DNA from: Streptomyces sp. NBC_01116
Lineage (GTDB): Bacteria; Actinomycetota; Actinomycetes; Streptomycetales; Streptomycetaceae
Assembly (NCBI RefSeq): GCF_041435495.1
Contig: NZ_CP108645.1
Coordinates: 45,829 to 109,828 of the forward strand
Length of the DNA stretch: 64,000 nt
Direction of reading: 5' to 3'
The position numbers were made by a program, and so were the translations under genes. Below the pieces are notes generated by a model. It did no database searches. It saw only the letters and a list, made by a program, of their open reading frames with translations, and was not told where the DNA came from. This document shows, in pieces, positions 52,112-61,689 of this stretch; the first letter of the stretch is position 1; every line of letters starts with the position of its first letter.

Positions 52112-52963
52112 TCAGGAAGCCAGGCTGCTGAGCGTCTGGGCGAGCTCCCGCGCCGTAGGCCGGCCTTGGTGGGCGCTGAGCAGGGCCTGCCGCAGGACAG
52201 CTTGGAGCTCGGGCCATGGTGTCTCGGCCCGCAGGGGGATGCGGCCGGTGGCGATCTGGGTGCGGAGCTGGTCCGAGGTCAGCTCCTTCGGTGTGATGCC
52301 GGCGGCCGGGTAGTCCAGGGGCCAGGTTCCGGTGACGCAGGTCCACAGGGTGGCGGCCAGGGTGTAGACGTCGGCCGCCCTACCCGCGTCCGGAGGCATG
52401 TCGCCCGCACCGTGCAGCGCCAGCTCCGGCGGCACGAGGTGGTCGATGCCCACCCCCGTAACCGGTGGCGGCCGCATTCCCTCCCGCCAGCTCCACGCCA
52501 GGTCGATCAGACGGACACCGCCGGGGGTGTGGATCCCGTGGTCCGGCTGGAGATCGGCATGGACCCAGCCCATGCCGTGCAGCGCGTCGACCGTCCGGCA
52601 TAGTTCCACCGCCGCGCCGAGCCCCGCCCGCCGCCCTGTGCCGTTCTCCCGGAACGGGGTGAAGGCTTCCCACGTGGACGGCCCCTCGAACCACCGCGCC
52701 ACCAACCACGCACTGCCCGGCCCCAGGCCCGCGGCGAGCAGATGCCCGGACCACCCCAACACCCGGAGAACCTCCGCCTCCCGCGAAACGGCTGCCGCGC
52801 CGTCGCCGGTGCCGATCTTCACGGCGAACCTCCCGCCGGCACCCGCTGCCTCCCACACCACCGCACCCCGGCGGGACGTCACCTCACGCAACCGGAAGCC
52901 GCTCCCGCAGCGGGCCTCGATCACCGCAAGAGCCTCTGCGTGCCCGGACGGAAATTGCTCCAT
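52112..52963 (-). CDS. Eukaryotic-type protein kinase, cytoplasmic
   Basis: A 283-residue kinase domain. RFAVKIGTGDG carries the VAIK-type Lys, HADLQPDHG at 135-143 the catalytic Asp 137, and RLIDLAWSW replaces the DFG Asp-Phe-Gly with Asp-Leu-Ala. An APE-like PPELAL and PDAGRAADVYTLAATLW (subdomain IX) follow. There is no membrane helix or PASTA domain. The altered DFG is tolerated in several bacterial kinases. GGAGGA lies 10 bases before the ATG. It follows the argininosuccinate synthase gene on the same strand. Confidence 0.7.
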   Translation of the reverse strand: MEQFPSGHAEALAVIEARCGSGFRLREVTSRRGAVVWEAAGAGGRFAVKIGTGDGAAAVSREAEVLRVLGWSGHLLAAGLGPGSAWLVARWFEGPSTWEAFTPFRENGTGRRAGLGAAVELCRTVDALHGMGWVHADLQPDHGIHTPGGVRLIDLAWSWREGMRPPPVTGVGIDHLVPPELALHGAGDMPPDAGRAADVYTLAATLWTCVTGTWPLDYPAAGITPKELTSDQLRTQIATGRIPLRAETPWPELQAVLRQALLSAHQGRPTARELAQTLSSLAS

Positions 52964-53114
52964 CACTCGGACTCTCCTCCGTTGCGTTCGGCCCTCCGGC
53001 CGCGAATGCCGTCTCAGGACTCCCGAGCAGCGTGTGCGCCGACCTTCGGGGTGGGCCAGCGTTCGTCGGCCCCAGATGATGCCCGGAACTCCGCTCCGTG
53101 TGGTGGTCTTCCGG

Positions 53115-54287
53115 TCATGGCCGGGCCAGGGGGAGGGACCATACGTAGGCGAATGCGGCGCCTGCCTGGTGATCAAAGGTGTCGCCGGTTTCGTAGGTGG
53201 CCAGGGATCCGCTGTAGCGGGAGTTCGGGGAATGCCGGGCGACGACGGCGTGTGAGCCCTTGTACAGCTCCAGGGTGATGTCGCCGGTCATGGCGGTCTG
53301 GAGGCTGGAGACGAAGGCGTCCAGGGCGCGGCGCAGGTCGGAGAACCAGTAGCCGTAGTAGACGAGTTCGGCGTAGCGCAGGGCCATGGACTGTTTGTGG
53401 TGGAGTGTTTCGCGGTCGAGGACGATCGCTTCGAGTTCCTGGTGCGCGGTCATCAGTACGGTCGCGGCCGGTGCTTCGTAGATGCCGCGGGTCTTGAAGC
53501 CGACGATGCGGTTCTCGACGATGTCGACGCGGCCCACTCCGTGCCGTGCGGCGACGGCGTTGAGCCGGTGCACGAGCTCGGGAAGGGAGAGCCTCTGCCC
53601 GTTGAGGGCGACGGGGGTCCCGGTCTCGAACCCGATGGTGACTTGCTCCGGGTGGTCCGGGGCTGTCTTGGGGTCGGCGGTGAGCTGCCAGGCACGTGCG
53701 GGCGGTGGCCGGCCGATGTCGTCCAGTTCGCCGCACTCGATGCTGGTGCCCCAGATGTTGGTGTCGATGCTGTAGGGGCTGTCGGGGGTGACCGGTACCT
53801 GGATCCCGTGTTCCCGGGCGTAGGCGAGTTCCGACTCCCGGGTGGTCAGTTCCCAGTCGATGACGGGCGCCAGGACCCGCAGGTCGGGGTCGAGAGCGGC
53901 GACACTGGTGAAGAAGCGCACCTGGTCGTTGCCCTTGCCCGTCGCCCCGTGGGCGACCGCGTCCGCCCTCTCCGCCTGGGCGATCTCGACCATGCGTTGG
54001 GCGATCAGCGAACGCGAGAGCGGCGCGGCCACCAGGTACTTGTTCTCGTATCGGGCGTGGGCCTGCAGGGCGGGCAGTGCGAAGTCGCTCAGGAAGCGGT
54101 CGGTGAGCGGCTCGACGTACACCTTCGAGGCGCCGGTGCGCAGCGCCCGCTCCTCGATCGTGTCCAGCGGCTCGATCTGGCCGATGTCCGCGCAGAACGC
54201 GATGATCTCGGCGTCGTACCGCTCCTTGAGCCAGTGCAGGGCCACGGAGGTGTCCAGGCCTCCTGAATAGGCGAGCACGATCTTCAT
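53115..54287 (-). CDS. argG: Argininosuccinate synthase
   Basis: A 390-residue enzyme joining citrulline and aspartate with ATP to argininosuccinate, the penultimate arginine step. The N-terminal PP-loop SGGLDTS is at 8-14. ATGKGNDQVRF, the conserved ATP/citrulline site, YSIDTNIWG, and KTRGIYEAPAATVL are all present. The length is normal. GGAGG is 7 bases before the ATG. A plasmid-borne copy outside an arginine operon suggests a specialised metabolic use, possibly with the adjoining kinase and DUF6875 genes. Confidence 0.9.
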   Translation of the reverse strand: MKIVLAYSGGLDTSVALHWLKERYDAEIIAFCADIGQIEPLDTIEERALRTGASKVYVEPLTDRFLSDFALPALQAHARYENKYLVAAPLSRSLIAQRMVEIAQAERADAVAHGATGKGNDQVRFFTSVAALDPDLRVLAPVIDWELTTRESELAYAREHGIQVPVTPDSPYSIDTNIWGTSIECGELDDIGRPPPARAWQLTADPKTAPDHPEQVTIGFETGTPVALNGQRLSLPELVHRLNAVAARHGVGRVDIVENRIVGFKTRGIYEAPAATVLMTAHQELEAIVLDRETLHHKQSMALRYAELVYYGYWFSDLRRALDAFVSSLQTAMTGDITLELYKGSHAVVARHSPNSRYSGSLATYETGDTFDHQAGAAFAYVWSLPLARP

Positions 54288-54479
54288 AGGGCCCTCCAGA
54301 GATGATGCCGGGCAAGGGGGCGACGCCGGTGGCATCCAACGCCTGCAGCGTCCAGGACGCTCCGCACAGACCACGGAACCCCTCCCGGAGTCTGTCCATC
54401 CCGCACGCACCGCACCCCCGCCCCGGGGCCCCGGAGCCCCCGCCTCGCGAGAGCCCGGCACCTCGCTGAGGCACTTGAC

Positions 54480-55559
54480 CGACCACCGTCTCTCTGACAG
54501 GACAGAGCTGCTCCGTCACACCCCGGCATGCCAGCGGGGTCGGGGTGCTCGTCACCCGGTGGGCGACACTGACATGTCGTCACCGCGAGGTTGTTGGGGC
54601 CTGCGTCGGCCATCGACGTGGGAGTCGGATCCGGAACAACCAGATTGTTCCCGGGCCGGTTTGCGGACGGGGCTGCGCGGCCATGGATCGACCGGCTTCG
54701 ACCTGGTCGTCTGCGGCACTCCTGCCCCCGATGGCAGCAGCATCCCCTCCCGGCCACCTGCGGCCAGCGGATGCTTCGCGAGCCACCAGCTGCTGCTGGC
54801 AGGGGCACTGCGCAGTGTCCGTGTCAGCGGCCGGTGACGGCTAGGGGGGGAACCCGTCCGACGCTGGACGTCCGTGGCGGGATTAGCCGATGGTGTGGGT
54901 TTTGCTCATCGTCGCCTTGGCGACACTGTCCGCGTCGCACCCGCCCTCGGCGCCGGCGAGGTCGATGGCCCCGTCGCCCTGGACGGCCTCGGCCTCCGCA
55001 GGGGAACTCACCACAGCCTGGTCGGAGCGTCCGCGCCCCCGGACTCACCACGCCACTCACCACGGCGGCCGGCTCCTCACCATGTGGCCGCGGTACTCAC
55101 CACGCCACTGACCATGCGGTGGTGAGTGGGTCGAACAGCCCCGCTGTAGCGGCAGGGTCCGGCCTCGCGTTCCGCCGGCTCCTCGCGCCCGACCGCTCCC
55201 AGCTCGTCCGTTCGGCCGGTCCAGAGGTTGCGAAGGGGGTTGTCAGGGGCTTGGGAAGGGGGAGATCCACCTCGTGATCGCAGGACCCGACAACGACAGG
55301 CCAATGGTCGGGGTCGTCCCGTCGCGGTGGCGGACGCCGTGGGAAGCCGCCGGGGCCGGGCAGGGGCGGGCTCGCTCACGGATGCTGTCGGGGGAGTGGT
55401 CTATCGGGTACGGGCAGGGCCCCGGCGAGACGCCTCGCCGGGGCCCTTGGTCTGCCTTCGCCTCGCGAAGGCCAGGTTCAGAGGTTTCGCCGGAACCGCC
55501 CGATGTTCACGGCTGGGTGCGTAGCCCGCTGATAGCCGCTGTTGCCTGTCGGCGTGGGG
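54480..55559. other. 1.1 kb without a supported gene
   Basis: Contains the ACTCACCAC cluster (listed) and short hydrophobic frames such as VWVLLIVALATLSA (from 54,890) that have a start codon but no further protein character. No RNA gene seen. Confidence 0.4.
55006..55127. repeat. Cluster A of ACTCACCAC sites
   Basis: Exact copies at 55,006, 55,043, 55,055 and 55,095, degenerate copies at 55,075 (CCTCACCAT) and 55,107 (ACTGACCAT), and one inverted copy GTGGTGAGT at 55,119. Neighbouring sites are 12 bp apart (55,043/55,055; 55,095/55,107/55,119). The block resembles cluster B at 61,418-61,541 over more than 100 bp. Confidence 0.7.
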
Positions 55560-57035
55560 TCAGGGCGAGGTGACCGTCCGCGGCTGGTAGCCGGACTGCT
55601 GTCCGGTGATCCGAACGGTGTAGACGTGTCCGGCAGGGTTGGCCGGCACGGTGAAGGTGGCGGCGCGCGCGGCGGTGATCGCCGTGCCGTTGTCGAGCCA
55701 TTGGTAGCGGTAGCAGGAGCCGGCGGTCCAGTTGGTCGGGACGGCGGTGAGGGTGGCGCCGGCGGTCGGGGTGCCGGTGACGGCGGCGGTGCCCTGCTGG
55801 GCCGGCAGCGTGGTGTTGGTGCCCGAGGGGTTGGTCAAGGTGACGGTGACCTGCGCGGTGCCGGTGACGGCGCCGGTCGCGTCCACACGCACGGACAGGC
55901 CGCCGGCAGTGTAGGTCTCCGCGGCCTGGAGCGAGAGATTGCGCGGCGAGGTGGCCTGGGTGATCGCCTGCAGGACGCTCTGGCTGTTCCCGCCCGACAG
56001 GGCCTTCACCTTGTCCACGGTGACGCCGGGGACGAAGCCCGATGCCGCCACGAGCGACTCGGCGTAGTACGCGCCGGCGTCGCGGCCGGACTTGTTGCGC
56101 CAGTCGAGGAAGTACGTATCACTGGTCGTCGGGTCGACGATCTTGAGGCCGCGGGTGCCGTCCTTGGTGCCGCGCCCCCACAGGTCGTACGTCGCGGTGA
56201 CGTCGTGCTGGCCGCTGCCCAGGCTGAGCGCGGGGACTTCGCATGTCTTGGTGACGCCGAGCCGGGCGCGCTCGAATGAGCCCAGCGCCGTGGACAGGAA
56301 CGGCGGCCTCCCCGCGAGGCCGATCACGGAGGCCGCCATGACCGAGTAGAAGTCGCGCCCCCCTTCCTCGGCGCAGGTCGTCGTCCCGCCGGACGCCGTG
56401 CAGCGCACCGCGTTCGCGTGGTCGAAGCTGAAGTTGTGGCCGAGCTCGTGCACCAGGGAGGTGTCGATGATGCTCGGGCTGTCGGAGACGAACACGTCGC
56501 CGCCGCTGTTGAGTCCGTTCGCCAGGGAGCCGATGGAGGCGATGCCGGTGGGGCCGCATCCGCTCGGGGCGAGCACGATCAGGTGGTTGCCGGTGGCGCC
56601 GCCGAAGGTCACGCCGGGGAACAGGGCGTGCCCGGCGGTCCACGCACTGCTGTGGACGTTCGAGGCGGAGCAGTCCCCGTTGATCGTCGGCAGGCCGGCC
56701 GTGCGGGTGAACGAGGAGATCGCCTGATCGCTCTGGTCGACCCAGTAGTCCAGTGCCCCGTCCACGTGTGCCAGGAGCTGGGCGTCGGTCTCCGGGAACG
56801 TCCGGCCCTGGGGACTGGTGTCGATCAACTTCACCACATAGGCCTGGTGGACGGCCGTCGTGATCGCCGCCGGGACAGCCGCGACCGGCGTGACCGGACC
56901 GGCGTGCGCGGGCACAGCCGCGGTCAGGGCGCCGCCGAGCACGAGCGCGCACGCGGCGCCGGCGGCCGCTACTCGATGGCGCCGACGGCCGGAACGGCCC
57001 CGGCGCCCGGGGGGCGGGGTGGCAGACAGGTGCAT
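55560..57035 (-). CDS. Secreted metzincin-type zinc metalloprotease
   Basis: A 491-residue exported protein. Signal peptide ends near AVPAHAG. The catalytic motif VHELGHNFSFDH places the zinc ligands at His 196, His 200 and His 206, the HExxHxxxxxH signature of metzincins (reprolysin-like). A Met-turn-like YSVMAASV follows. Residues 340-410 are beta-rich, and the last 80 residues (GSCYRYQWLDNGTAIT) form an Ig-like repeat common in actinobacterial exoproteins. AAGGAGG precedes the ATG. It degrades extracellular protein, substrate unknown. Confidence 0.8.
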   Translation of the reverse strand: MHLSATPPPGRRGRSGRRRHRVAAAGAACALVLGGALTAAVPAHAGPVTPVAAVPAAITTAVHQAYVVKLIDTSPQGRTFPETDAQLLAHVDGALDYWVDQSDQAISSFTRTAGLPTINGDCSASNVHSSAWTAGHALFPGVTFGGATGNHLIVLAPSGCGPTGIASIGSLANGLNSGGDVFVSDSPSIIDTSLVHELGHNFSFDHANAVRCTASGGTTTCAEEGGRDFYSVMAASVIGLAGRPPFLSTALGSFERARLGVTKTCEVPALSLGSGQHDVTATYDLWGRGTKDGTRGLKIVDPTTSDTYFLDWRNKSGRDAGAYYAESLVAASGFVPGVTVDKVKALSGGNSQSVLQAITQATSPRNLSLQAAETYTAGGLSVRVDATGAVTGTAQVTVTLTNPSGTNTTLPAQQGTAAVTGTPTAGATLTAVPTNWTAGSCYRYQWLDNGTAITAARAATFTVPANPAGHVYTVRITGQQSGYQPRTVTSP

Positions 57036-57438
57036 GTGGGCCTCCTTGTCGCACGACCCACCCAGCGGGACGTCGTGCGGACGGTGGTGAAGGACAGGCG
57101 CGAGCACAGCCCCGATACACCGAAGCCGCACCGAAATCCTCGCCGCCCGTCACAAAGAGCGTTCATGCAATCACGGAGAATGGCCGAAGGATGGCAGTCA
57201 TGCCCTGAAATACCCCCTTGCAGCGCCACCCCGGCTGGTCACACCACGGCGCTCCTCACCCCACCACCGACCCATCGGCACGAGCACTCAATGATCAGCG
57301 CGAGGGCATCCCCAAGCCCTCGGACGCGTTCTCGGTCTGCCTATACGTCCCGGAACTCGTGATCATGCAAAGCCCCCCTCACCTGGGCCAACGGTATGCC
57401 GCAGATCGAGAACAGGCACTGAACCTTTGAGGTGTCAT

Positions 57439-57486
57439 ACCTGGAGGGGGGCCTGCGGATAGCCGTCCGCAGGCCCCCCTCCAGGT
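57439..57486 (-). terminator. Long hairpin at the end of the YVTN-repeat gene
   Basis: A 21-bp perfect stem starting ACCTGGAGGGGGGCCTGCGG with a 6-nt loop (TAGCCG). It lies 9 bases beyond the stop of the minus-strand gene. Confidence 0.8.
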
Positions 57487-57495
57487 GATCTGGGG

Positions 57496-59184
57496 TCAGG
57501 GGCAGGTGGCCAGGACGATGGAGATGACGGTGCAGGTCGCGGACGCGCTGTCGTTGGCGGCGTTGGGGTCGGCGGGTGCGGAGGCCGTGCGTACGCCGGT
57601 GACCGTCACATGCCCCAGGGACAGCAGGTTCAGGGGGATACGGAACGTCTTGTTCACCGCGGTGCCGTTGGCGATCGGCCCGTAGGTGCAGGTAACGGTG
57701 CCGGTGGCGGTGGTGCAGCCGGTGGAGAGGTTCGTGGCGCTCGCGCCGGGCGGCAGGCTGGCGGTCACGGTGGCCGAGGTGGCTGCGCCGGGTCCCAGGT
57801 CGCGGGCGGTCAGGGTGTAGGTGAGGTAGGGCACCAGGATGCCCAGGTGCGGCTGTGCGGTGACGTCCACGTCGATGTCAGCGGCGGCGGCCACGTAGGT
57901 GAACTGGTCGGCGGCGGAGGTCGCGCTGGTGCCGCCTGGGGTGGTGACCTGGACGTCGACGGTTCCTGCGGCGTGGGCGGGGGAGGTGACGGTGCAGGAG
58001 GTCGCGGTGCAGGTCAGGCCGGTGCCGGGGGTGCCGCCGAAGGTGACGGCGGTCGCGCCGGTGAAGTTGGTGCCGGTCACCGTCACGACGGTGGAGCCGG
58101 TGGTCGGGCCGGAGGTGGGACTGATCGCGGTCACGACGGGAGCGGGCGGCGGCACCAGGTCCGGGGCGATGTCGTAGGGGCGGGTGCCGACGGTGACGGT
58201 GGCGACGCTCGTCCGGGTACTGGTGTCGATGACCGACACGGTTCCGGCGTTGAAGTTGGTCACATAGGCGTAGGACCCGGTGGCGTTGAACGCGGCGGCG
58301 ACCGGGCCGGTGCCGACCGCGATGGTCGCGGCGACGGTGTTGGTCGCGGCATCGATCACCGAGACGTTGTTGCTGGTCTGGTTGGTGACGTAGACCTCAC
58401 TGCCGTCCGGGGAGACCGCGACGCCCTGCGGCAGGGAGCCGACCGTGATCGTCGCGGCGATGGTGTTGGCCGGTGTATTGATCACCGAGACCGTGTTGCC
58501 GACCTGGTTCGCCACGTACAGCAGAGTCCCGGCCGGGTTGCTCTTCAGGACCAGAGGGCCGCGGCCGACCGTGATGGTGTCGACCACGGTGGCGGTCGCG
58601 GTGCTGATCACCGAGATGGTGCCGTTGGCTGGGCTGACGCCCTGGTTGGCGACGTAGACGCGGGAGCCGTCGGGGCTGGCCGTGATCCGGAACGGTGCGG
58701 TGCCCACGGGGATCGCCGTGCCGGTGATCGTGTTGGTGGAGGTGTCGATCACCGAGACGGTCTGACTGGTGACGTTGACCACGTACACCCGCGTGCCGTC
58801 CGGACTGACCGCGATGCCCGCCGGTCGGGAGAACCCGCTGATCGTGGCGGTCACCGAGTTGGTGGAGGTGTCGATCACCGAGACGGTGCCGGCGCCGTTG
58901 TTGGTGACGTAGACCCGGGTCCCGGCCGCGTTCTCCGTCACCCCCTGCGGAGTGCTGCCCACCGGGATCGTCGCGGTCACCGAGTTGGTGGCCACGTCGA
59001 TCACCGAGACGTTGTTGGATCCCGCATTGGCGGTGTAGGCCACATTGGGACCCGCAGCCCAGGCCGCCGGAGCGTCCACCACCGCCAGCCCGGTCACAGC
59101 CAGCGCGGCGGAACAGGCCACGGCAATCAGCGGTCGGGATATCAGGCGTATAGGCCAGGTTCTTCGTAAACGGGAGAACTTCAC
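57496..59184 (-). CDS. Secreted seven-bladed YVTN beta-propeller with IPT/TIG and DUF11 domains
   Basis: A 562-residue exported protein. Signal peptide to about residue 43 (AAWAAG). Seven repeats of the type VYVTN...TVSVIDTSTNTVxATIxVG (residues 45-335) form a propeller. Then comes an IPT/TIG domain (ISPTSGPTTGSTVVTVTGTN) and a DUF11-type repeat (LTYTLTARDLGPGAATSATV). There is no cell-wall anchor. Such proteins act as secreted binding or adhesion factors. It lies beside the metalloprotease, with a shared terminator zone between. Confidence 0.8.
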   Translation of the reverse strand: MKFSRLRRTWPIRLISRPLIAVACSAALAVTGLAVVDAPAAWAAGPNVAYTANAGSNNVSVIDVATNSVTATIPVGSTPQGVTENAAGTRVYVTNNGAGTVSVIDTSTNSVTATISGFSRPAGIAVSPDGTRVYVVNVTSQTVSVIDTSTNTITGTAIPVGTAPFRITASPDGSRVYVANQGVSPANGTISVISTATATVVDTITVGRGPLVLKSNPAGTLLYVANQVGNTVSVINTPANTIAATITVGSLPQGVAVSPDGSEVYVTNQTSNNVSVIDAATNTVAATIAVGTGPVAAAFNATGSYAYVTNFNAGTVSVIDTSTRTSVATVTVGTRPYDIAPDLVPPPAPVVTAISPTSGPTTGSTVVTVTGTNFTGATAVTFGGTPGTGLTCTATSCTVTSPAHAAGTVDVQVTTPGGTSATSAADQFTYVAAAADIDVDVTAQPHLGILVPYLTYTLTARDLGPGAATSATVTASLPPGASATNLSTGCTTATGTVTCTYGPIANGTAVNKTFRIPLNLLSLGHVTVTGVRTASAPADPNAANDSASATCTVISIVLATCP

Positions 59185-59880
59185 TGTCTCTCCTTCCAGT
59201 CCGCACCCCGCCGGCGGGAGCCGTCAGCCCTCGATGGACCGGCAGAGGCGCGGTCGTACCGAACTCGGCGGGACTGCCCAGGACTTGCACCACACGGGCG
59301 ACCCTCCGCAGCCAAGCTGGCACAGCGCGTACCCATCCGAATCCGAAATCGATGAACAAGCCGTACCCTCAACCACATTGGCCGCAAAACACCGCCCGCG
59401 GGCCGCCGGAAGAGACAGTATTCGCCGAACACGCGAAGGCCCAGGCGAACCCCGATTCCGTCCAATCCCCCCTTAGCGGCCGTTGACGTGCAGCTACCGG
59501 GTTTAGAAACAGGCACTGACGTACAGAGGGTGCCGGTGACGTACGCGGCGGCGGCGGCCGGGACCGAGAGCCGGCCCCGGGCGGGTTGCACCGGGCGGGG
59601 GATCCACGGTTGTCTACGCAGGTGCGCCCAGAGTCGCACCGGGGGTTGCACCGGAGGTGGGAACCCCCCTTCCGCGATTCCGCGCGTTCTGCCTGGTCAG
59701 GCCTGGTGGGCAAGCCGGGCAACCGCGCCGACACCTCTTCTCCGCGTAGTCGGGGAAGAGGGTGTTCTCCTTCTCGGGCGGCGGCCGGGTGCACGGCCGG
59801 GATTCTGCTGTAACCGTCCCCGTGCTGGGGGTTACGGTGATCGCGGACCTGATCACGAACGCACCACGGGGGTGGCCTGG
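59185..59880. other. 700 bases without a supported gene
   Basis: Upstream region of the minus-strand propeller gene and of the plus-strand lipoprotein gene. I see no conserved protein, RNA gene or repeat; GGGGGTTGCACCGG-type words occur near 59,585 and 59,640. Confidence 0.4.
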
Positions 59881-60444
59881 ATGACGGCTCGGCTGAAACG
59901 TTGGACGGGCCTGTGCGCGGCTGTGCCGCTCGCGCTCGCCCTGGCCGCATGTGGTGGCGCCGACGATCCCGTACCGCCTCCTGCGGCGCCTCCGGCGCCT
60001 TCCTCGCCGACACCGTCGGTGGACCCGGACGCGGCGGAGAAGGCGGCGGTGCTCGAGGCGTACGAGGGGATGTCGGCGGCGGAGCTGGAGACGTACGCGA
60101 CCGGCAAGCTGGCGCCGGAGCTGGAGGCGTACGCAGGGCACAAGGCGCTCGCGGACATCAAGTCCACCCTGTTCTGGTACCAGCAGCAGGGGACGGTGAT
60201 GCGCGGTGAGCCGGTGCGCTCGCCGGAGGTGGACACGATCGATACCACGTCCGATCCGCTCCGGGCGACGATCGTGGACTGCGTGGACTCCAACGGCTAC
60301 GACAAGGTCAAGAAGGGCTCGGGCAAGGCGGCGGCGACACCGTCCGGGCCGCGCCGCCACTACGTGACCTCGACCGCGCAGCGGGCCGGGACGGGCGAGT
60401 GGAAGATCTACACCTCCACGATCGAGCGGGACCGTACATGCTGA
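59881..60444 (+). CDS. Putative lipoprotein
   Basis: A 187-residue protein with a lipobox LAAC at residues 21-24 (ALALAACGG) after a hydrophobic stretch, then a Pro-rich spacer and a compact alpha/beta domain similar in layout to NTF2-like folds (AAVLEAYEGMSAAE, HYVTSTAQRAGTGEWKIYTS). The ATG has only a weak GGTGG upstream. It overlaps the next gene by 7 bases, so the two are coupled. Likely a membrane-bound extracellular factor in a mobile-element gene pair. Confidence 0.7.
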   Translation: MTARLKRWTGLCAAVPLALALAACGGADDPVPPPAAPPAPSSPTPSVDPDAAEKAAVLEAYEGMSAAELETYATGKLAPELEAYAGHKALADIKSTLFWYQQQGTVMRGEPVRSPEVDTIDTTSDPLRATIVDCVDSNGYDKVKKGSGKAAATPSGPRRHYVTSTAQRAGTGEWKIYTSTIERDRTC

Positions 60445-61409
60445 CCGCGCGCCGTACGGCGGCGGCCTCCGTGCTCGCGCTCCTGGCCCTCCTGGCGCCG
60501 GCACCATCCGCGGTCGCGGACGGACCGGGCGGCTCGGTCCAGTGCCCGCCGAAAGAACTGGACTGCGACCTCACCGCAGTGGACCCGGGCACCGCGCCGG
60601 GCACCCCGGTGGACAGCAAGCCGGCCAAGCCCGGCAAGGGCGGCCGGGGCAGCAGCGCCCCGGAGTGCGCGATCGACGGCAAGGCCGTCCCCTGCTCCTC
60701 CGACATGGGCACCTTCAACCACGCCGATGCCTGCTACTGGCGCGCCCTCGACCCGCAGCCGGGCCCGGAAGACCCGCTCTGGACGTTCGCGACCGGCGTC
60801 CCGGCCACCTGGAAGCCGGGCGCCCCCGGCAAGCTCTACAACGTCACCTGCCCCGGCGCGGGCCGGGAGCTGGCGGGCGGGACGATGTTCTCCGCGTCCG
60901 CGCCGGCCGCCGCGCCGACGATCGATCCGGAGGTGGTGGCCCGGCAGGCGGTGGAGTCGATGCGGCTCACCGGCCCGGTGATCGCGAACCCGAGGGCGGA
61001 GGGCACCTACGTGGTCGGGATGCCGTTCTGGATGTGGGCCACCCCCTCCCCGACCACGTACGGGCCGGTCACGGCCTCCGCCACAGCCGGAGGCGTCACC
61101 GTGTCCGCCACCGCGAAGGTGACCTGGGCCGTGTGGGACATGGGCGACGGCGAGACCGTCACCTGCCCCGGGCCCGGCACGAAGTACACCGCCGACCACG
61201 GCAAGAACATGTCCCCCGACTGCGGCCACCGATACCGCCGCTCCTCCACCGACGAACCGGACAGCCGCTACGCCGGGTCCACCACCACCACGTGGTCGGT
61301 GGACTGGACCGTCACGGCGGGCGGCGCCCAGACCGGCACGCTCACCACCACCCGCGAGACCGCCTGGACGGCCCGGGTCGGTGAGGTCCAGGTCCTCAAC
61401 ACCAACTGA
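60438..61409 (+). CDS. Secreted hypothetical protein paired with the lipoprotein
   Basis: A 323-residue exported protein: signal peptide to AVADG, a Gly/Lys/Pro linker, four or more Cys (CPPKELDCDL, ECAIDGKAVPC), then a beta-rich C-terminal half with many Thr and Trp (FWMWATPSPTTYG, TTTTWSVDWTVT). It starts inside the preceding gene. Similar pairs occur, to my memory, near transfer genes of Streptomyces elements. Function unknown. Repeat cluster B begins 9 bases after its stop. Confidence 0.65.
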   Translation: MLTARRTAAASVLALLALLAPAPSAVADGPGGSVQCPPKELDCDLTAVDPGTAPGTPVDSKPAKPGKGGRGSSAPECAIDGKAVPCSSDMGTFNHADACYWRALDPQPGPEDPLWTFATGVPATWKPGAPGKLYNVTCPGAGRELAGGTMFSASAPAAAPTIDPEVVARQAVESMRLTGPVIANPRAEGTYVVGMPFWMWATPSPTTYGPVTASATAGGVTVSATAKVTWAVWDMGDGETVTCPGPGTKYTADHGKNMSPDCGHRYRRSSTDEPDSRYAGSTTTTWSVDWTVTAGGAQTGTLTTTRETAWTARVGEVQVLNTN

Positions 61410-61417
61410 CCCCGGGC

Positions 61418-61541
61418 GTGGTGAGTTCCACTCACCACCGCAGGTCACAGCCCTCAAACGCCGGGAACTCACCACGGCGGCGCGGCCACTCACCACGCGG
61501 CCCGCCGTACTCACCACGCCACTCACCACGCGGTGGTGAGT
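61418..61541. repeat. Cluster B of ACTCACCAC sites
   Basis: Inverted copy GTGGTGAGT at 61,418 and direct copies at 61,430, 61,467, 61,488, 61,509 and 61,521, with an inverted copy at 61,533. Spacings are 12 bp within palindromic pairs and 21 bp between the middle sites. Two complete palindromes (3-bp spacer) flank the cluster. Further single inverted copies occur at 61,733 and 62,043. Confidence 0.75.
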
Positions 61542-61639
61542 GGGCCGACCAGCCACCTGCGACGGCCGGTCCGGCCCCGCGCTCCGCCGGCTCCTCGCAC
61601 GGGCCGCACCCCGCCCGTCCGATCTGCCCGTTTCCTGAG

Positions 61640-61687
61640 GGTGCACAGGGGGGTGCGCAGAGGGGTGCGAAGGGGGGTGCGCTCGTC
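61640..61687 (+). repeat. 12-bp iteron array 1 (four copies)
   Basis: GGTGCACAGGGG, GGTGCGCAGAGG, GGTGCGAAGGGG and a partial GGTGCGCTCGTC start at 61,640, 61,652, 61,664 and 61,676, exactly 12 bp apart. Confidence 0.7.
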
Positions 61688-61689
61688 CT

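Noticed and set aside
54890..55111. Small hydrophobic frame VWVLLIVALATLSA
   Set aside because: The latter half is translated repeat-cluster sequence and there is no ribosome-binding site; probably chance.
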